Shown one piece after another: positions 49,017-58,424 of a DNA stretch of 64,000 nt. Origin of the DNA: Sipunculus nudus (taxonomy: Eukaryota > Annelida > Sipuncula > Golfingiida > Sipunculidae); contig CM049314.1 of NCBI GenBank assembly GCA_026874595.1, forward strand, positions 3,249,318-3,313,317, written 5' to 3'. The notes beneath the pieces are model-generated. The model searched no databases. It was not told the DNA's origin and worked only from the letters and a program-made list of their open reading frames with translations. The position numbers were made by a program, and so were the translations under genes. Numbering within the stretch: position 1 is the first letter of the stretch; the number at the start of each line of letters is the position of its first letter.

Positions 49017-49270
49017 CTACATCTCGGTTTCTTTGTAAATGGAAACATTGGGTTCAGCGTATGCATTTGCGCCAGACGAATAACGCGTGGAGTAATGTGA
49101 ACTTGCCGAAGAGACAGTAGCACACCCTTGTGCAAATGCACCGTCCTCCTCGGAGTCATTTGCGACCGGATCATATACCGAAACTTCTTCGTATTTGTCA
49201 TCCATAAACACCTGGTTTGAAGCCAATATGGAAGATGTTGAAGCACCGTGGTTTCGAACTTGCACTGGGT
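49017..49270 (-). CDS. Gene 2 last exon: cytoplasmic tail (downstream of the TAA)
   Basis: 254 nt, phase 1 in, stop TAG at 49017-49019. It carries KYEEVSVYDPV, two YxxV motifs four residues apart, an acidic NDSEEDG patch, and CATVSS where gene 1 has YATVSS. The open frame is still conserved, so loss of the tail is recent or not fixed. Confidence 0.78.
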
Positions 49271-49403
49271 CTAAATAAAACAGTCGATTTGTCAGAGAAC
49301 AAAACATGTTAGGTATCTTGTGTTTGAATTCTTTTAAATCTGATTAAAATATAATGCCTAGAGATGTAATTTAATAAAATTGAAAATACTGTTTAATTTT
49401 TAC

Positions 49404-49456
49404 CTGCCCACAGGCGACCAGCGAGAGACCTAGTCTTGCTTTGGGATGTCTTTTTC
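49404..49456 (-). CDS. Gene 2 exon: juxtamembrane basic micro-exon (downstream of the TAA)
   Basis: 53 nt, phase 2 in and phase 1 out, acceptor GGCAG and donor GTAAAA. It encodes KKTSQSKTRSLAGRLWA, aligning with the 50-nt gene 1 micro-exon (one codon longer). Translation would reach it only if the TAA is bypassed or absent in other alleles. Confidence 0.75.
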
Positions 49457-49583
49457 CTGCCATTGTACGATATTATATATATTTCTGTTCTTTAAATTAG
49501 ATATATAGTTTGTCTTAATGTAACATATGATCTTTTTTTAAATAATTTGAACAATAGAATTAATAACGAAGACACTAATTATT

Positions 49584-49940
49584 AGCGTTACTACATGTAA
49601 CTATAACGACATAATTTGACTCGTATAACCGGGATAAAATTTTTAGGTAAATTATCAGATCGTTGGACAAGATCCAAGGAAAGCCACTGAAAATCCAACA
49701 ATAAAGTCTGACCGAGCTAGGGGACTTGATAGAAGTGATGAATGTAAGTAAACTGTATTGGCGTTACTACATGTAAATACATAAACATAATTTGACTCAT
49801 ATTACTGGGATAAATATTCAGGTAATACCATTTATGATCCTTAAACACGATCCAAGGAAAACCACCGAAAAATCCAACAGACATGGTTGGCCGAGATAGG
49901 TCATGGTGACTTGATAGAAGTATTTAACATAACTCGATTG
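49584..49940. repeat. Tandem duplication in a gene 2 intron, unit about 177 bp
   Basis: Copies start at 49584 and 49761 with GCGTTACTACATGTAA. They share ATAATTTGACTC, GATCCAAGGAAA and ACTTGATAGAAGT in the same order. Confidence 0.75.
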
Positions 49941-50034
49941 TTTCTCTTGAAACAGAGATCACCAATGGCCTATTGGTATTCTCCTGTATTAATCTAACCA
50001 AGATATGCTGCTTTTTAAATTAGCATATACTGAC

Positions 50035-50131
50035 CTTTATCCGTAACAAACACAGAGTCCAAGAACTGACCCCGAGAGAATGCCGCACCCTATCCCGAGG
50101 ACAAGTCCTTTCATCACCGATTGTCGCTTCT
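50035..50131 (-). pseudogene. Gene 2 exon: transmembrane helix ending in TAA
   Basis: 97 nt, acceptor CTTACAG and donor GTCAGT, phases as in gene 1. It encodes KRQSVMKGLVLGIGCGILSG and then a hydrophobic run ending CVCYG, followed by TAA at 50037-50039 where gene 1 has GAA. No alternative donor that both avoids the stop and keeps phase 2 was seen. Confidence 0.8.
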
Positions 50132-50180
50132 CTGTAAGTAAAACAGTTTACCCTTACACAGGTAGCAATGTCTGCCGTTG

Positions 50181-50265
50181 GTGAATTTAGTAAAAAAGAT
50201 AGTTAAAAGTTGGATAAACAAATAATCACATTCACATCGCCGTCCTTCATACCCTCGCTTGCAAG
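50181..50265 (-). pseudogene. Partial duplicate of a gene 2 exon end and its intron flank
   Basis: This 85-bp segment matches 51319-51405: the same intron stretch (AGATAAACAAATAATCAC type), the donor and the last ~37 nt of the final EGF exon. The two copies differ at only a few positions in the exon part. The copy has no acceptor side and is not an exon. About 1.05 kb of unrelated sequence separates it from the source. Confidence 0.8.
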
Positions 50266-50269
50266 TTTT

Positions 50270-51315
50270 TTACATAACATGCTATATGTCCACAGTGATT
50301 TAGGATGTCTGTTTATATCGTATGTACCCCTGTATGTAATCGAGTCTGATCTGAAGTGTTGACTCTGAAGCTAACCATGTGCCAGATACGTTCTTTACAC
50401 AGCGCTTAACCTATAGGCCCACTACCTATATCGTAAGTGCTGTTTGTTTTGACCTCGTATCCTGAATCGCTGCACCAGAGGGGAGCACTGTATTTCGGTC
50501 CAATCAGATGAGGCCCTGTGCTGATAGACAAAACGGTTTACCAGTCAAGCGAGGAATACACGGAGCTAATGTTCATTTCGTTTTGAGTGACAGCTCATCG
50601 CCCCGGCAAACGTTCGAACTGGCCACAGGCTCAGAGAGAATGGACCCACACGTGGTTTTCACAGGTCTTTGTGTACATAGGATGCCCGGCCGGTGAGTTT
50701 CAATTCAAACGAATTGAAACAACATAGGTTCCGTGCACACATCGCTGGCTGGATTCCGTTTTCATGACAAACGGATACATGGATACGCTAACCTAATTTT
50801 ATGTCATAATCGAAGCGGTCGATGATTCGAGAACGTAAAGGGAGCAATTAAAATTCGACTATTTTTACTAAGAGTAACCACTTAAGTGCACCTGAAGAGA
50901 ACTTGAAGCGCAGCTATGGGCGGAGCCATGATGCCTGTCGGGTGTTTTTGTACTGGGCTTTGGTTGGCTGCTAGACTACGACCCACCACCTGGTGCCTAA
51001 ATGTATCATAAACGGTTAAACCTGGCAGCAGGAAAAATAGTAGCTTCTTTAGAAGCGAAAGATTTCCGCTGACACGGGAGCGTAAATGCCAGGCCTTTGG
51101 CAAGAGTTTTATTATTTTCACGTGAGGGTTACCGCGGTGTTTACATGGGTAATAATACATAAGCACATAAGAAAATGCGATATCTTTATTTTAAATTGAT
51201 ATATAAAACAAATTAAGTTTCAAGCATTAGAACATAGAACTTGATTTCAGTAAGGCATACAAACGCACCAAAGTGGTACAAAATGACCCCTATATAAAAT
51301 ATATCTTTAATTCGT
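50270..51315. other. Intronic insert between the duplicated exon ends
   Basis: GC-richer than the rest of the gene 2 introns. No coding domain or terminal repeat was recognised. It may be an inserted element that caused or followed the duplication. Confidence 0.4.
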
Positions 51316-51368
51316 ACCGGTAAATTTTGTAATAAAATTGGTTAAATGTTAGATAAACAAATAATCAC

Positions 51369-51587
51369 GTTCACATCGCCGTCCTTTATACCCTCGCTTG
51401 CAAGTGCACTCTCCGTCCGGTTGGCATTTCCTCCCTAGACAGCCTTCTGCGCACTTGTAGGAACACAATTCTCCGTGCCAGCCGTTGATACAAGAACATG
51501 TTCCGTTTGCTTTTAAACATGTATTGGGTTTACATCCGTAAGAGCAAGTGTTCTTGCATTCGTTACCATACCAGCCGATCTTGCATT
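51369..51587 (-). CDS. Gene 2 exon: last EGF-like pair before the membrane
   Basis: 219 nt, phase 1-1, open frame, with CKIGWYGNEC, CSCINGWHGELC and CTCKRGYKGRRC. Donor GTGATT. The last ~37 nt, the donor and intron flank are duplicated at 50181-50265. Confidence 0.84.
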
Positions 51588-52060
51588 CTGTGATTTCAAA
51601 GTAAAGTAAGAGAAACCAAGTTATGAATATTTAAACACTTTAGAGATAAGCACATATTTTCCAAATCAATATTGTCAATATGTTTAATTGGTTCAAGATA
51701 TTTAATATTATTGTCTTTGAATACATTACCCACACAATATATATTTGTGTACACTTGTGTAAAAAAATGAATAAGCCTTGCTTTAAGTAACTTATGTATT
51801 TGCCATGATATGCCACACAATTTACAGGCAATATATTATATATTTGTACTAATAAAATCGTCAAATGAGGTTTTAAAATTTTTTACTACCATTTAATTCT
51901 GTAAACAGGGTTTATATTCAAATATATGTCATATAATTACTAAAAAATGTAACTCAAAGCTGTCACGAGAATATTTTTTAGGAGATAAATATGCTGAGTA
52001 ATCATGAGTCAACCATCTAAGGTTGTCTTCAGTATTCTGTATATAGAATACCTGTGTTAC

Positions 52061-52276
52061 CTTGTGTGCAGTTTTTGCCAGTAAATCCAGGGAGACAGGT
52101 ACAGACGCCATTTGGATCACACTGATCAACACATCTTAATGAGCATTTTGTTTCACATTTATCACCTGCCCAACCTGCCTCGCAAGAACATGACCCAGTA
52201 GTTTTGTCACAGTAGCTGTCACACCCCTTTGCGCAATTTTGTATGCAGTCAGAACCATATCGACCACTTGGGCATA
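52061..52276 (-). CDS. Gene 2 exon absent from gene 1: EGF-like pair
   Basis: 216 nt, phase 1-1, with CPSGRYGSDC, CSCEAGWAGDKC and CTCLPGFTGKNC. Gene 1 has no recognisable counterpart in its 6262-6974 intron, so this is a gain here or a loss there. Because it is phase-symmetric, either event keeps the frame. Confidence 0.85.
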
Positions 52277-52483
52277 CTACATTCAAAAGAAAAAATAATA
52301 TTACCAATGACCAAATTGCCCTGCGAAATTGTCTTTTAATTACACAACATGCAGCCAGCTCAAGATCCTCAAAAGGAATTAGTAATAAAATATTAAAGCT
52401 GAATATTTATTTAGGTAAAGATTAAATGGTAAACCATTAAAGACAAGTATGTGTTATTCAATATTGTTCTAAAACTCTCTCAC

Positions 52484-52705
52484 TCTCTGTGCAGTTATCT
52501 CCCATAAATCCTGCTTCACACCGACAAGTTCCATCAATACGGCATGATTTCCTCGCACAATTGACCGGACATTCTTTTCCACAAGAGTGACCGAACCAAC
52601 CAATGTTACATGTACATGTCCCGTTGAAAGGGGAGCAGTTGTCCTTTTTGCAACCTATAGAGCAGGTACGAAAGCAGTTTTGCCCGAAACGTCCCTGTGG
52701 ACATA
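52484..52705 (-). CDS. Gene 2 exon: EGF-like pair
   Basis: 222 nt, phase 1-1, with CPQGRFGQNC, CTCNIGWFGHSC and CRCEAGFMGDNC. Donor GTGAGA. Confidence 0.87.
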
Positions 52706-52961
52706 CTGCGAAAAGAAATAGACATAGATAAAGAACAGTCTTAAGAAAGTTTAAGCTATACAATTAATATGTCATATTTGTAAGATCCAATGAACCACAG
52801 TTAGGTTCCGGGGGACATTTTTTAGTATTTCAAACTAAGTAAAATCTTAATATTGCTATTAGAGAAATAATTCATGTGAAATTATTGTATATATTACATA
52901 ACAAACATTTATCGTGTTTCTATCCTAGAACAAACATATGAAGATGTAAGTCAATACTTAC

Positions 52962-53183
52962 GACGTTTACACAGAGGTGGGTGAAATCCTATGCTGCATT
53001 CACATATTCCAGATAAACTGCATTCTCCTGACATGCAACCAACTCCGCATTTGTACTGACAGTTCTTCCCATACCAGCCTGCCTGACATTTACATGATCC
53101 GTTGACAGGTTTTCATGAGCCTATAATACACCCTTCTGAACATGTTTCACTGCACATCTGTCCATACGTACCAGGCCTGCAAA
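52962..53183 (-). pseudogene. Gene 2 exon with in-frame TGA: EGF-like pair
   Basis: 222 nt, phase 1-1, acceptor TTGTAG and donor GTAAGT, the same length as gene 1 8020-8241. It reads CRPGTYGQMC, then CSEGCIIGS, a TGA stop at 53113-53115, then KPVNGSCKCQAGWYG and on to CECSIGFHPPLC. The TGA stands exactly where gene 1 has Cys (TSCKAVNGS), one base from TGC or TGT. Both sides of the stop stay in frame and conserved. Confidence 0.8.
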
Positions 53184-53357
53184 CTACAACAAAAAAGAGA
53201 TTGTCAGTGCATGTGTTTATTAGAGAAAGACATTTTGGTAAAGCTGACTACTATTAGTATTATGCTCTTAACTGCATTTCGGGAATATGTAGAACATGTA
53301 TAATCTCATATAACAATATCGGATCATTTTGACACATAGATAATATAGAAGGCTTAC

Positions 53358-53576
53358 TTGTATCACATCTAGTTCCATCGAATCCTGGCAGGCAGGTGCA
53401 TTCGCCAGACGAAGAGCATGTTCCATTGACGCATCCCTCGGCACACTGGTGGTCACAAGTTCTACCGAACCAACCCGATTTGCAGCCGCATGTGCCAGAG
53501 ATGGGACTACACACGTTGCTACATCCACGGGAGCATGTTTGGTTACACCATTCGCCGTAATATGCATCTTCACATT
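53358..53576 (-). CDS. Gene 2 exon: EGF-like pair
   Basis: 219 nt, phase 1-1, with CEDAYYGEWC, CGCKSGWFGRTC and CTCLPGFDGTRC. Donor GTAAGC. Confidence 0.87.
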
Positions 53577-53689
53577 CTGTGACCACAGAGAATTAAATTA
53601 CGACTGTCACCGTCATTTTCTTCAGAGAAGAAACATTTTCCAGTATGTTATTATTTCGAAGAGTTATCATGTATAAAGCTTTACACTAC

Positions 53690-53815
53690 CTGAACACGAT
53701 GTACTTGCCCATCCTTGCTTGCAGAAGCATGAACCATTCTTTGTATCACAAGGTCCGTCACATCCTTTTTCACAGGAGTATCGGCATTGGTCTCCATATG
53801 TACCATTTGGGCATT
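53690..53815 (-). CDS. Gene 2 exon: single EGF-like module
   Basis: 126 nt, phase 1-1, with CPNGTYGDQC and CFCKQGWASTSC. Donor GTAGTG. It matches gene 1 8887-9012. Confidence 0.83.
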
Positions 53816-53973
53816 CTTTCAAGAGTAACATTAAATCATTAAAACATGTATGTTTCTTTTAATGACGTATGACGCATGAAAACCTGAATCAGAATCGTTA
53901 ACGTATTTTGTATATATAGGATGTGAATATGCCTTTTAAGATGACAGTCCAAACTTTTTAAACATGTACTTAC

Positions 53974-54192
53974 CTTGTGCACAATTTGAGCCAGTATATC
54001 CTGGTTTACAGCTGCAAGTCCCATTACTTTTGCATGTTTTCGGAAGACAGCCGCGGCTGCATTCATGTTGACACGTTTTCCCATACCAGCCATTCTTGCA
54101 TAAACATATCCCGTTTGAGGAGGCACAGATATCTATACATCCCGCCGAACATTTCCTTTGGCACCTAACACCAAATGTTCCTTGCACGCATT
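53974..54192 (-). CDS. Gene 2 exon: EGF-like pair
   Basis: 219 nt, phase 1-1, with CVQGTFGVRC, CLCKNGWYGKTC and CSCKPGYTGSNC. Donor GTAAGT. Confidence 0.87.
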
Positions 54193-54332
54193 CTGTTATT
54201 AGGTGACACATGTCGGAACAAAGAATAAAAACATTTAAATATAATCAAATATATTAAAAACTATTAAAGTCAATATATTAATAGAAACAATATTTGACTG
54301 ATCATCTTCTACTCCAATGAGTTTTAACTCAC

Positions 54333-54551
54333 CTTTAGAACAATTTCTTCCCATATACCCTGGTTTGCATTCGCACGTGCCGTCCACATTACATCCCAAC
54401 ATACAACCTTTTGAACACTTGGTCCCACATGAGTTGCCAGACCATCCATGTTTACATGTACAGTGCCCTGTGTCCTTTGAGCAAGATATATTCTGACATC
54501 CAACAGAGCATGCAAAGCTGCAGTCTCGTCCGAAGAAACCAGGTAAACACC
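54333..54551 (-). CDS. Gene 2 exon: EGF-like pair
   Basis: 219 nt, phase 1-1, open frame, with CLPGFFGRDC, CTCKHGWSGNSC and CECKPGYMGRNC. Confidence 0.85.
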
Positions 54552-55123
54552 CTATATTTCAATGAAATGGTAAAGTGGAGTCAGACCACAGTAAAACGAT
54601 ATCGCAACCGCAGTTGAAAAATACAAAATGCATCCTAAAGAGTGAAACAACAGAAAGAGTGAAATGGCATCAATTAATGAGATGGAGGGGACTTCACAAA
54701 AGCCACTCAGCCAATTCGGGGGAATCCTTTCACGAAGACACTTAAAAACATTTTCAATTAGAACAGGTTTGGTTTTGGCATACTAGTTAAGTTATATTTA
54801 GGCTGGAACAATAGTTATGTTTCAATTATGCAAATTAAGAAATAAAACAATGCGTACAAAAATTATGTTGTGGCAAAAATTTGATTTTACTATCATTTAT
54901 TATATCGCTGCTATATAGAACGGAACCATGTTGGCCGGAGTTTAAGAAAGGCTCACTGCGACAGATGACCATCGTCTCGGCAGCGGTAATAAATATCACG
55001 TGCCACAAGCCTTATTTTATTACTGGAGTGAAATAATGTCTGATAGTTTTGAAGCTCGGACATCCACGGTAACAAAGTGTATGAATAATGCATGAGCACA
55101 TCTGAGCCAATGCCCCTACTTAC

Positions 55124-55249
55124 TTTCACACCTTGCACCATCCCATCTGCGTTTACAGTTGCAATATCCATTGTCTTTTCTACAAGTATCTTGACAACCG
55201 TGTGAGCATTTTCTATTGCATTCATCCCCGAATGTGCCATTTTTGCATC
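55124..55249 (-). CDS. Gene 2 exon: single EGF-like module
   Basis: 126 nt, phase 1-1, with CKNGTFGDEC and CNCKRRWDGARC. Donor GTAAGT. The next intron upstream is only about 355 bp and lacks the MITE found in gene 1. Confidence 0.84.
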
Positions 55250-55380
55250 CTTGGTGTGAAAGGGACTTTATTATTAATTTTTGTTTAAATAACTGTGATT
55301 TAACTTCGCCCTGAAAGTACTAGCACACTTCCAAACATAAATTGAAATATATTATAAAAATGTGCTTTCGTTACATAACA

Positions 55381-55383
<3 letters not shown>

Positions 55384-55428
<45 letters not shown>

Positions 55429-55438
55429 ATTATTATTA
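55384..55438. repeat. (TA)n/(TTA)n microsatellite in a gene 2 intron
   Basis: A TA run grading into TTA units. Confidence 0.92.
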
Positions 55439-55604
55439 CTGTTTTTAAATATGCTTTAATACCTGTGCTTTACTACTCGTCTTTCAACTATACACTTCAA
55501 ACGTGAAATGGCCGTCATTGATATTACATGACATTATATATAAAAATATAAAATACATGTATATAAATATAATACTTGTCAAAGTACTTCTAGCATACAT
55601 GTAC

Positions 55605-55742
55605 CTTTAAAGCATCTTTCTCCATGATGCCCAGGGAGACATCCATTCCTACAATCGCCCGTTACTTTATCACATGAGTTATGTTTGCATATCCCTGTGC
55701 AGATTTGTTTACATTTTTCTCCGTATGTTCCCTCTGAACAAG
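55605..55742 (-). CDS. Gene 2 exon: single EGF-like module
   Basis: 138 nt, phase 1-1, with CSEGTYGEKC and CLPGHHGERC. It matches gene 1 12029-12166. Confidence 0.86.
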
Positions 55743-55871
55743 CTGTAGGCATTTTATTCAAATGAAACAAACACAACAATCGACCGACAGACCAAATTTT
55801 ATAAATTTTCGATCCGGTATTATTATTTGGTTCCATTCATGAAGATTACATTCTTTTATTTGCATACTTAC

Positions 55872-56090
55872 GTAGAATACATCTTGGTCCATGATAACCA
55901 GGTTTACATTTGCAGTCTCCGGTAGTTTCATGGCACTGGTCTTTACAATGTTTAGAGCACTTCGCCTGACATCTTTCCCCGTACCAACCAAGAACACAAT
56001 CACACAAACCGGTGACTGGATCACACCTTCCTTTACATCCTTTGCCACATAGTTTTATACATCCAGACCCCCATCTCCCCGCCAGGCAGT
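55872..56090 (-). CDS. Gene 2 exon: EGF-like pair
   Basis: 219 nt, phase 1-1, open frame, with CLAGRWGSGC, CDCVLGWYGERC and CKCKPGYHGPRC. Donor GTAAGT. Confidence 0.85.
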
Positions 56091-56262
56091 CTAAATATAT
56101 AATTTAATATATACATTTAAACGTTTGGGAATTTTCAAACTACAATTTATAATATTAAATAATTGAACATACATCAAATTAATTGAATGTGTAACCGGAC
56201 ATGTAATAAAGGTTTTGGATCACTAATCAAGAAAACTATTTTGCATACAAAAAGTAACGAAC

Positions 56263-56397
56263 CTTTGTCACATTTTGGACCATATCTTCCGACACGGCAG
56301 CCTCCTTTGCATTTTCCGTAAGAATCACACTCATCATTTTCGCAACCAGTTGGACAATTCCTGTTGCACTTTGTACCATATTTGTTACCATGACAAC
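56263..56397 (-). CDS. Gene 2 exon: single EGF-like module
   Basis: 135 nt, phase 1-1, open frame, with CHGNKYGTKC and CRVGRYGPKC. The donor is the weaker GTTCGT. Confidence 0.8.
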
Positions 56398-56690
56398 CTA
56401 AATTAATTATTTCTTGGTTAGTATAATTCTGTACTGATATCTGTAAGAAAAATATATTTTTAAGCTTTTGAAAGCTCCAGGCAATAGATAATCCAAAGCA
56501 ATGCCAAATACCTTGCGCTCGGGAATAATGGCAAGCTTCCTACTATAATGTTACTCTACAAAGCAAAGGCCACGACGAGATAATTAAATTTCTTTTAATT
56601 CAGTTAATTCATGTGTATGCGTGGATATAAAACAAAAATATGAATAAATGTTGCTTATTTTATATCATATGATTAACGTGTATGTCTTAC

Positions 56691-56909
56691 GATGGTCACA
56701 CGTTATTCCTGTATACCCGTCTTGGCAAACGCAACTTCCGTTCTTCTGACAGACATTGCCTTCACACCAGTTTGAGCAATGGAAGTCGCACATGGATCCA
56801 TACCAACCAGGTTTACAAATGCAGTGGCCGTTTTCAATGGAGCATGTGCTGCTACATCCCATGGAGCAATTTTTAATACATCCAATGCCGTAAAATCCAT
56901 TCGGGCACT
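56691..56909 (-). CDS. Gene 2 exon: EGF-like pair (one module fewer than gene 1)
   Basis: 219 nt, phase 1-1, with CPNGFYGIGC, CICKPGWYGSMC and CVCQDGYTGITC. The gene 1 counterpart is 309 nt with one extra 30-residue module. Confidence 0.86.
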
Positions 56910-57059
56910 CTATCAAAATAAGATTTGTTTTTGTTTCTGCAAGTTTGGTTACGATTGAACAAGTATTTTTGTTGAATAATACCAGTCTCTTCCTACCTTA
57001 CACTTTACCTTCCTACATTCTTATTGTAACAGCTATTCTCCCTGGGGAGCCTTTCAGGC

Positions 57060-57235
57060 ATTCAGCCTGAAGTTATTTCTTCTATATTTGCATGCCATTT
57101 GTGACCAATACCCATTTACTCCGAGATTGAGATCGCAGGATTGAGAATTTATATCAATGAAAGCCTCGCACCAACAACCTTGAAGTCACAAGTCATAACT
57201 TTGCGGCCACAGCGCCCCAACCATTTGGCACCTAA
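57060..57235 (-). mobile_element. Possible degenerate tRNA-derived SINE in a gene 2 intron
   Basis: On the minus strand GGTTGGGGCGCTGTGGCCGC and then GGTTGTTGGTGCGAGGC resemble eroded A and B boxes at tRNA-like spacing. A family assignment is not possible by eye. Confidence 0.35.
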
Positions 57236-57426
57236 GTTCCACGGTGAATTCATGTTTATGTTACGATGTAGCTAAGCAAGCATAACACACTTGAGATTAA
57301 TCCACAAGGCAGCAACCAGTGTGTGTTTTCTAATGGATCACAGTGTGTGTTTTCTAATGGATCAATGTGTTTCCCTTTGTTTTCACACGGAAAGCGAGAT
57401 GCATATGGTTAGTTTTGACTCCGACT

Positions 57427-57428
<2 letters not shown>

Positions 57429-57491
<63 letters not shown>

Positions 57492-57502
57492 GGGGGGGGG
57501 GG
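57429..57502. repeat. (TA)n microsatellite with adjoining poly-G run
   Basis: About 30 TA units followed by about 12 G, inside a gene 2 intron. Confidence 0.92.
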
Positions 57503-57559
57503 CTTTTGTTCGAAACTGTCGCTAGTTGAAAAAAAAAGTTTTTGCTTCCTGGTACTTAC

Positions 57560-57688
57560 GCTGTGAACACTGCTTATCAGCAAAACCAGGCTTACATTGA
57601 CATGTGCCATAACTAGAGTCACAAGAGGAATCACAGCCAATGGAACAACGTTCCTCGCATCCAGGACCATATGTTCCATTCGGACAAC
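57560..57688 (-). CDS. Gene 2 exon: single EGF-like module
   Basis: 129 nt, phase 1-1, with CPNGTYGPGC and CQCKPGFADKQC. Its donor GTAAGT lies about 60 nt before a poly-G tract and a long (TA)n tract in the intron. Confidence 0.85.
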
Positions 57689-57871
57689 CTTAAATGGATA
57701 AAAGGAAGCACCTTGTGTTACGTAAAAGTACTCTTATATAATATATATAAAAAAATAAGGCTAAATGCTGAAATAACAACCACAGGCCGCATATTAAACA
57801 GTTTTGTCTGTGTCCGAGTGCTGACAGATATTAGCATATACACTTAAAACGTATTTATTATGTCTTCTTAC

Positions 57872-58009
57872 CGGGACCACATTCGATACCTTTCTGGATT
57901 CCAGCGCAACCGTCGGTACATATTCCTGTTACATGGTGACAATTATGTGTCTGACATTTGACAGAACATTTCTGGTCACATTGCTCACCGAATGTACCGT
58001 CAGAACACC
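57872..58009 (-). CDS. Gene 2 exon: single EGF-like module
   Basis: 138 nt, phase 1-1, with CSDGTFGEQC and CHHVTGICTDGC. It matches gene 1 14352-14489. Confidence 0.85.
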
Positions 58010-58199
58010 CTGCAGTTATTAAAAAGCGTATAAGTTTTAATGGGTGTGAGTACAATCACATAACATCATATGAAATAATTATAAGTAATAACAGAAAGGC
58101 AATAAGAATATAAAGAGTCTTAGGATTTCAATAGGTTAAGATATTTGAACTTATACATACGATGGAGAGGCTTGTATTATTTAAAAAAAATTTACTTAC

Positions 58200-58424
58200 T
58201 TGTATTACATGCAGGCTGGGCATAGCCCATTTTGCATTTACAATTGCCACTGATCCGATCGCAGCGCTTTTCTAAACAGTTCACAGAGCACAATTTCTCG
58301 CATCGCATTCCGTATTTTCCTGGTGCACATTCTCCGTCACAAAAGACATACGTCTTGCAACCCTCAACACAAGAAGGAGGACATTTTGATTGGCAGTTTG
58401 GTCCATAATATCCAACTGGACACT
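58200..58424 (-). CDS. Gene 2 exon: first EGF-like pair
   Basis: 225 nt, phase 1-1, open throughout. It contains CPVGYYGPNC and CKCKMGYAQPAC and matches gene 1 15439-15663 in length. Confidence 0.85.

Noticed and set aside
53113-53115. Selenocysteine codon
   Set aside because: Only the Cys-to-TGA replacement suggests it. Extracellular EGF cysteines form structural disulfides and no SECIS element was seen. A nonsense change is simpler.
57411-57566. Open frames encoding IYIYIY runs (also near 3508, 60880, 62230)
   Set aside because: They are translations of (TA)n microsatellites, not proteins.
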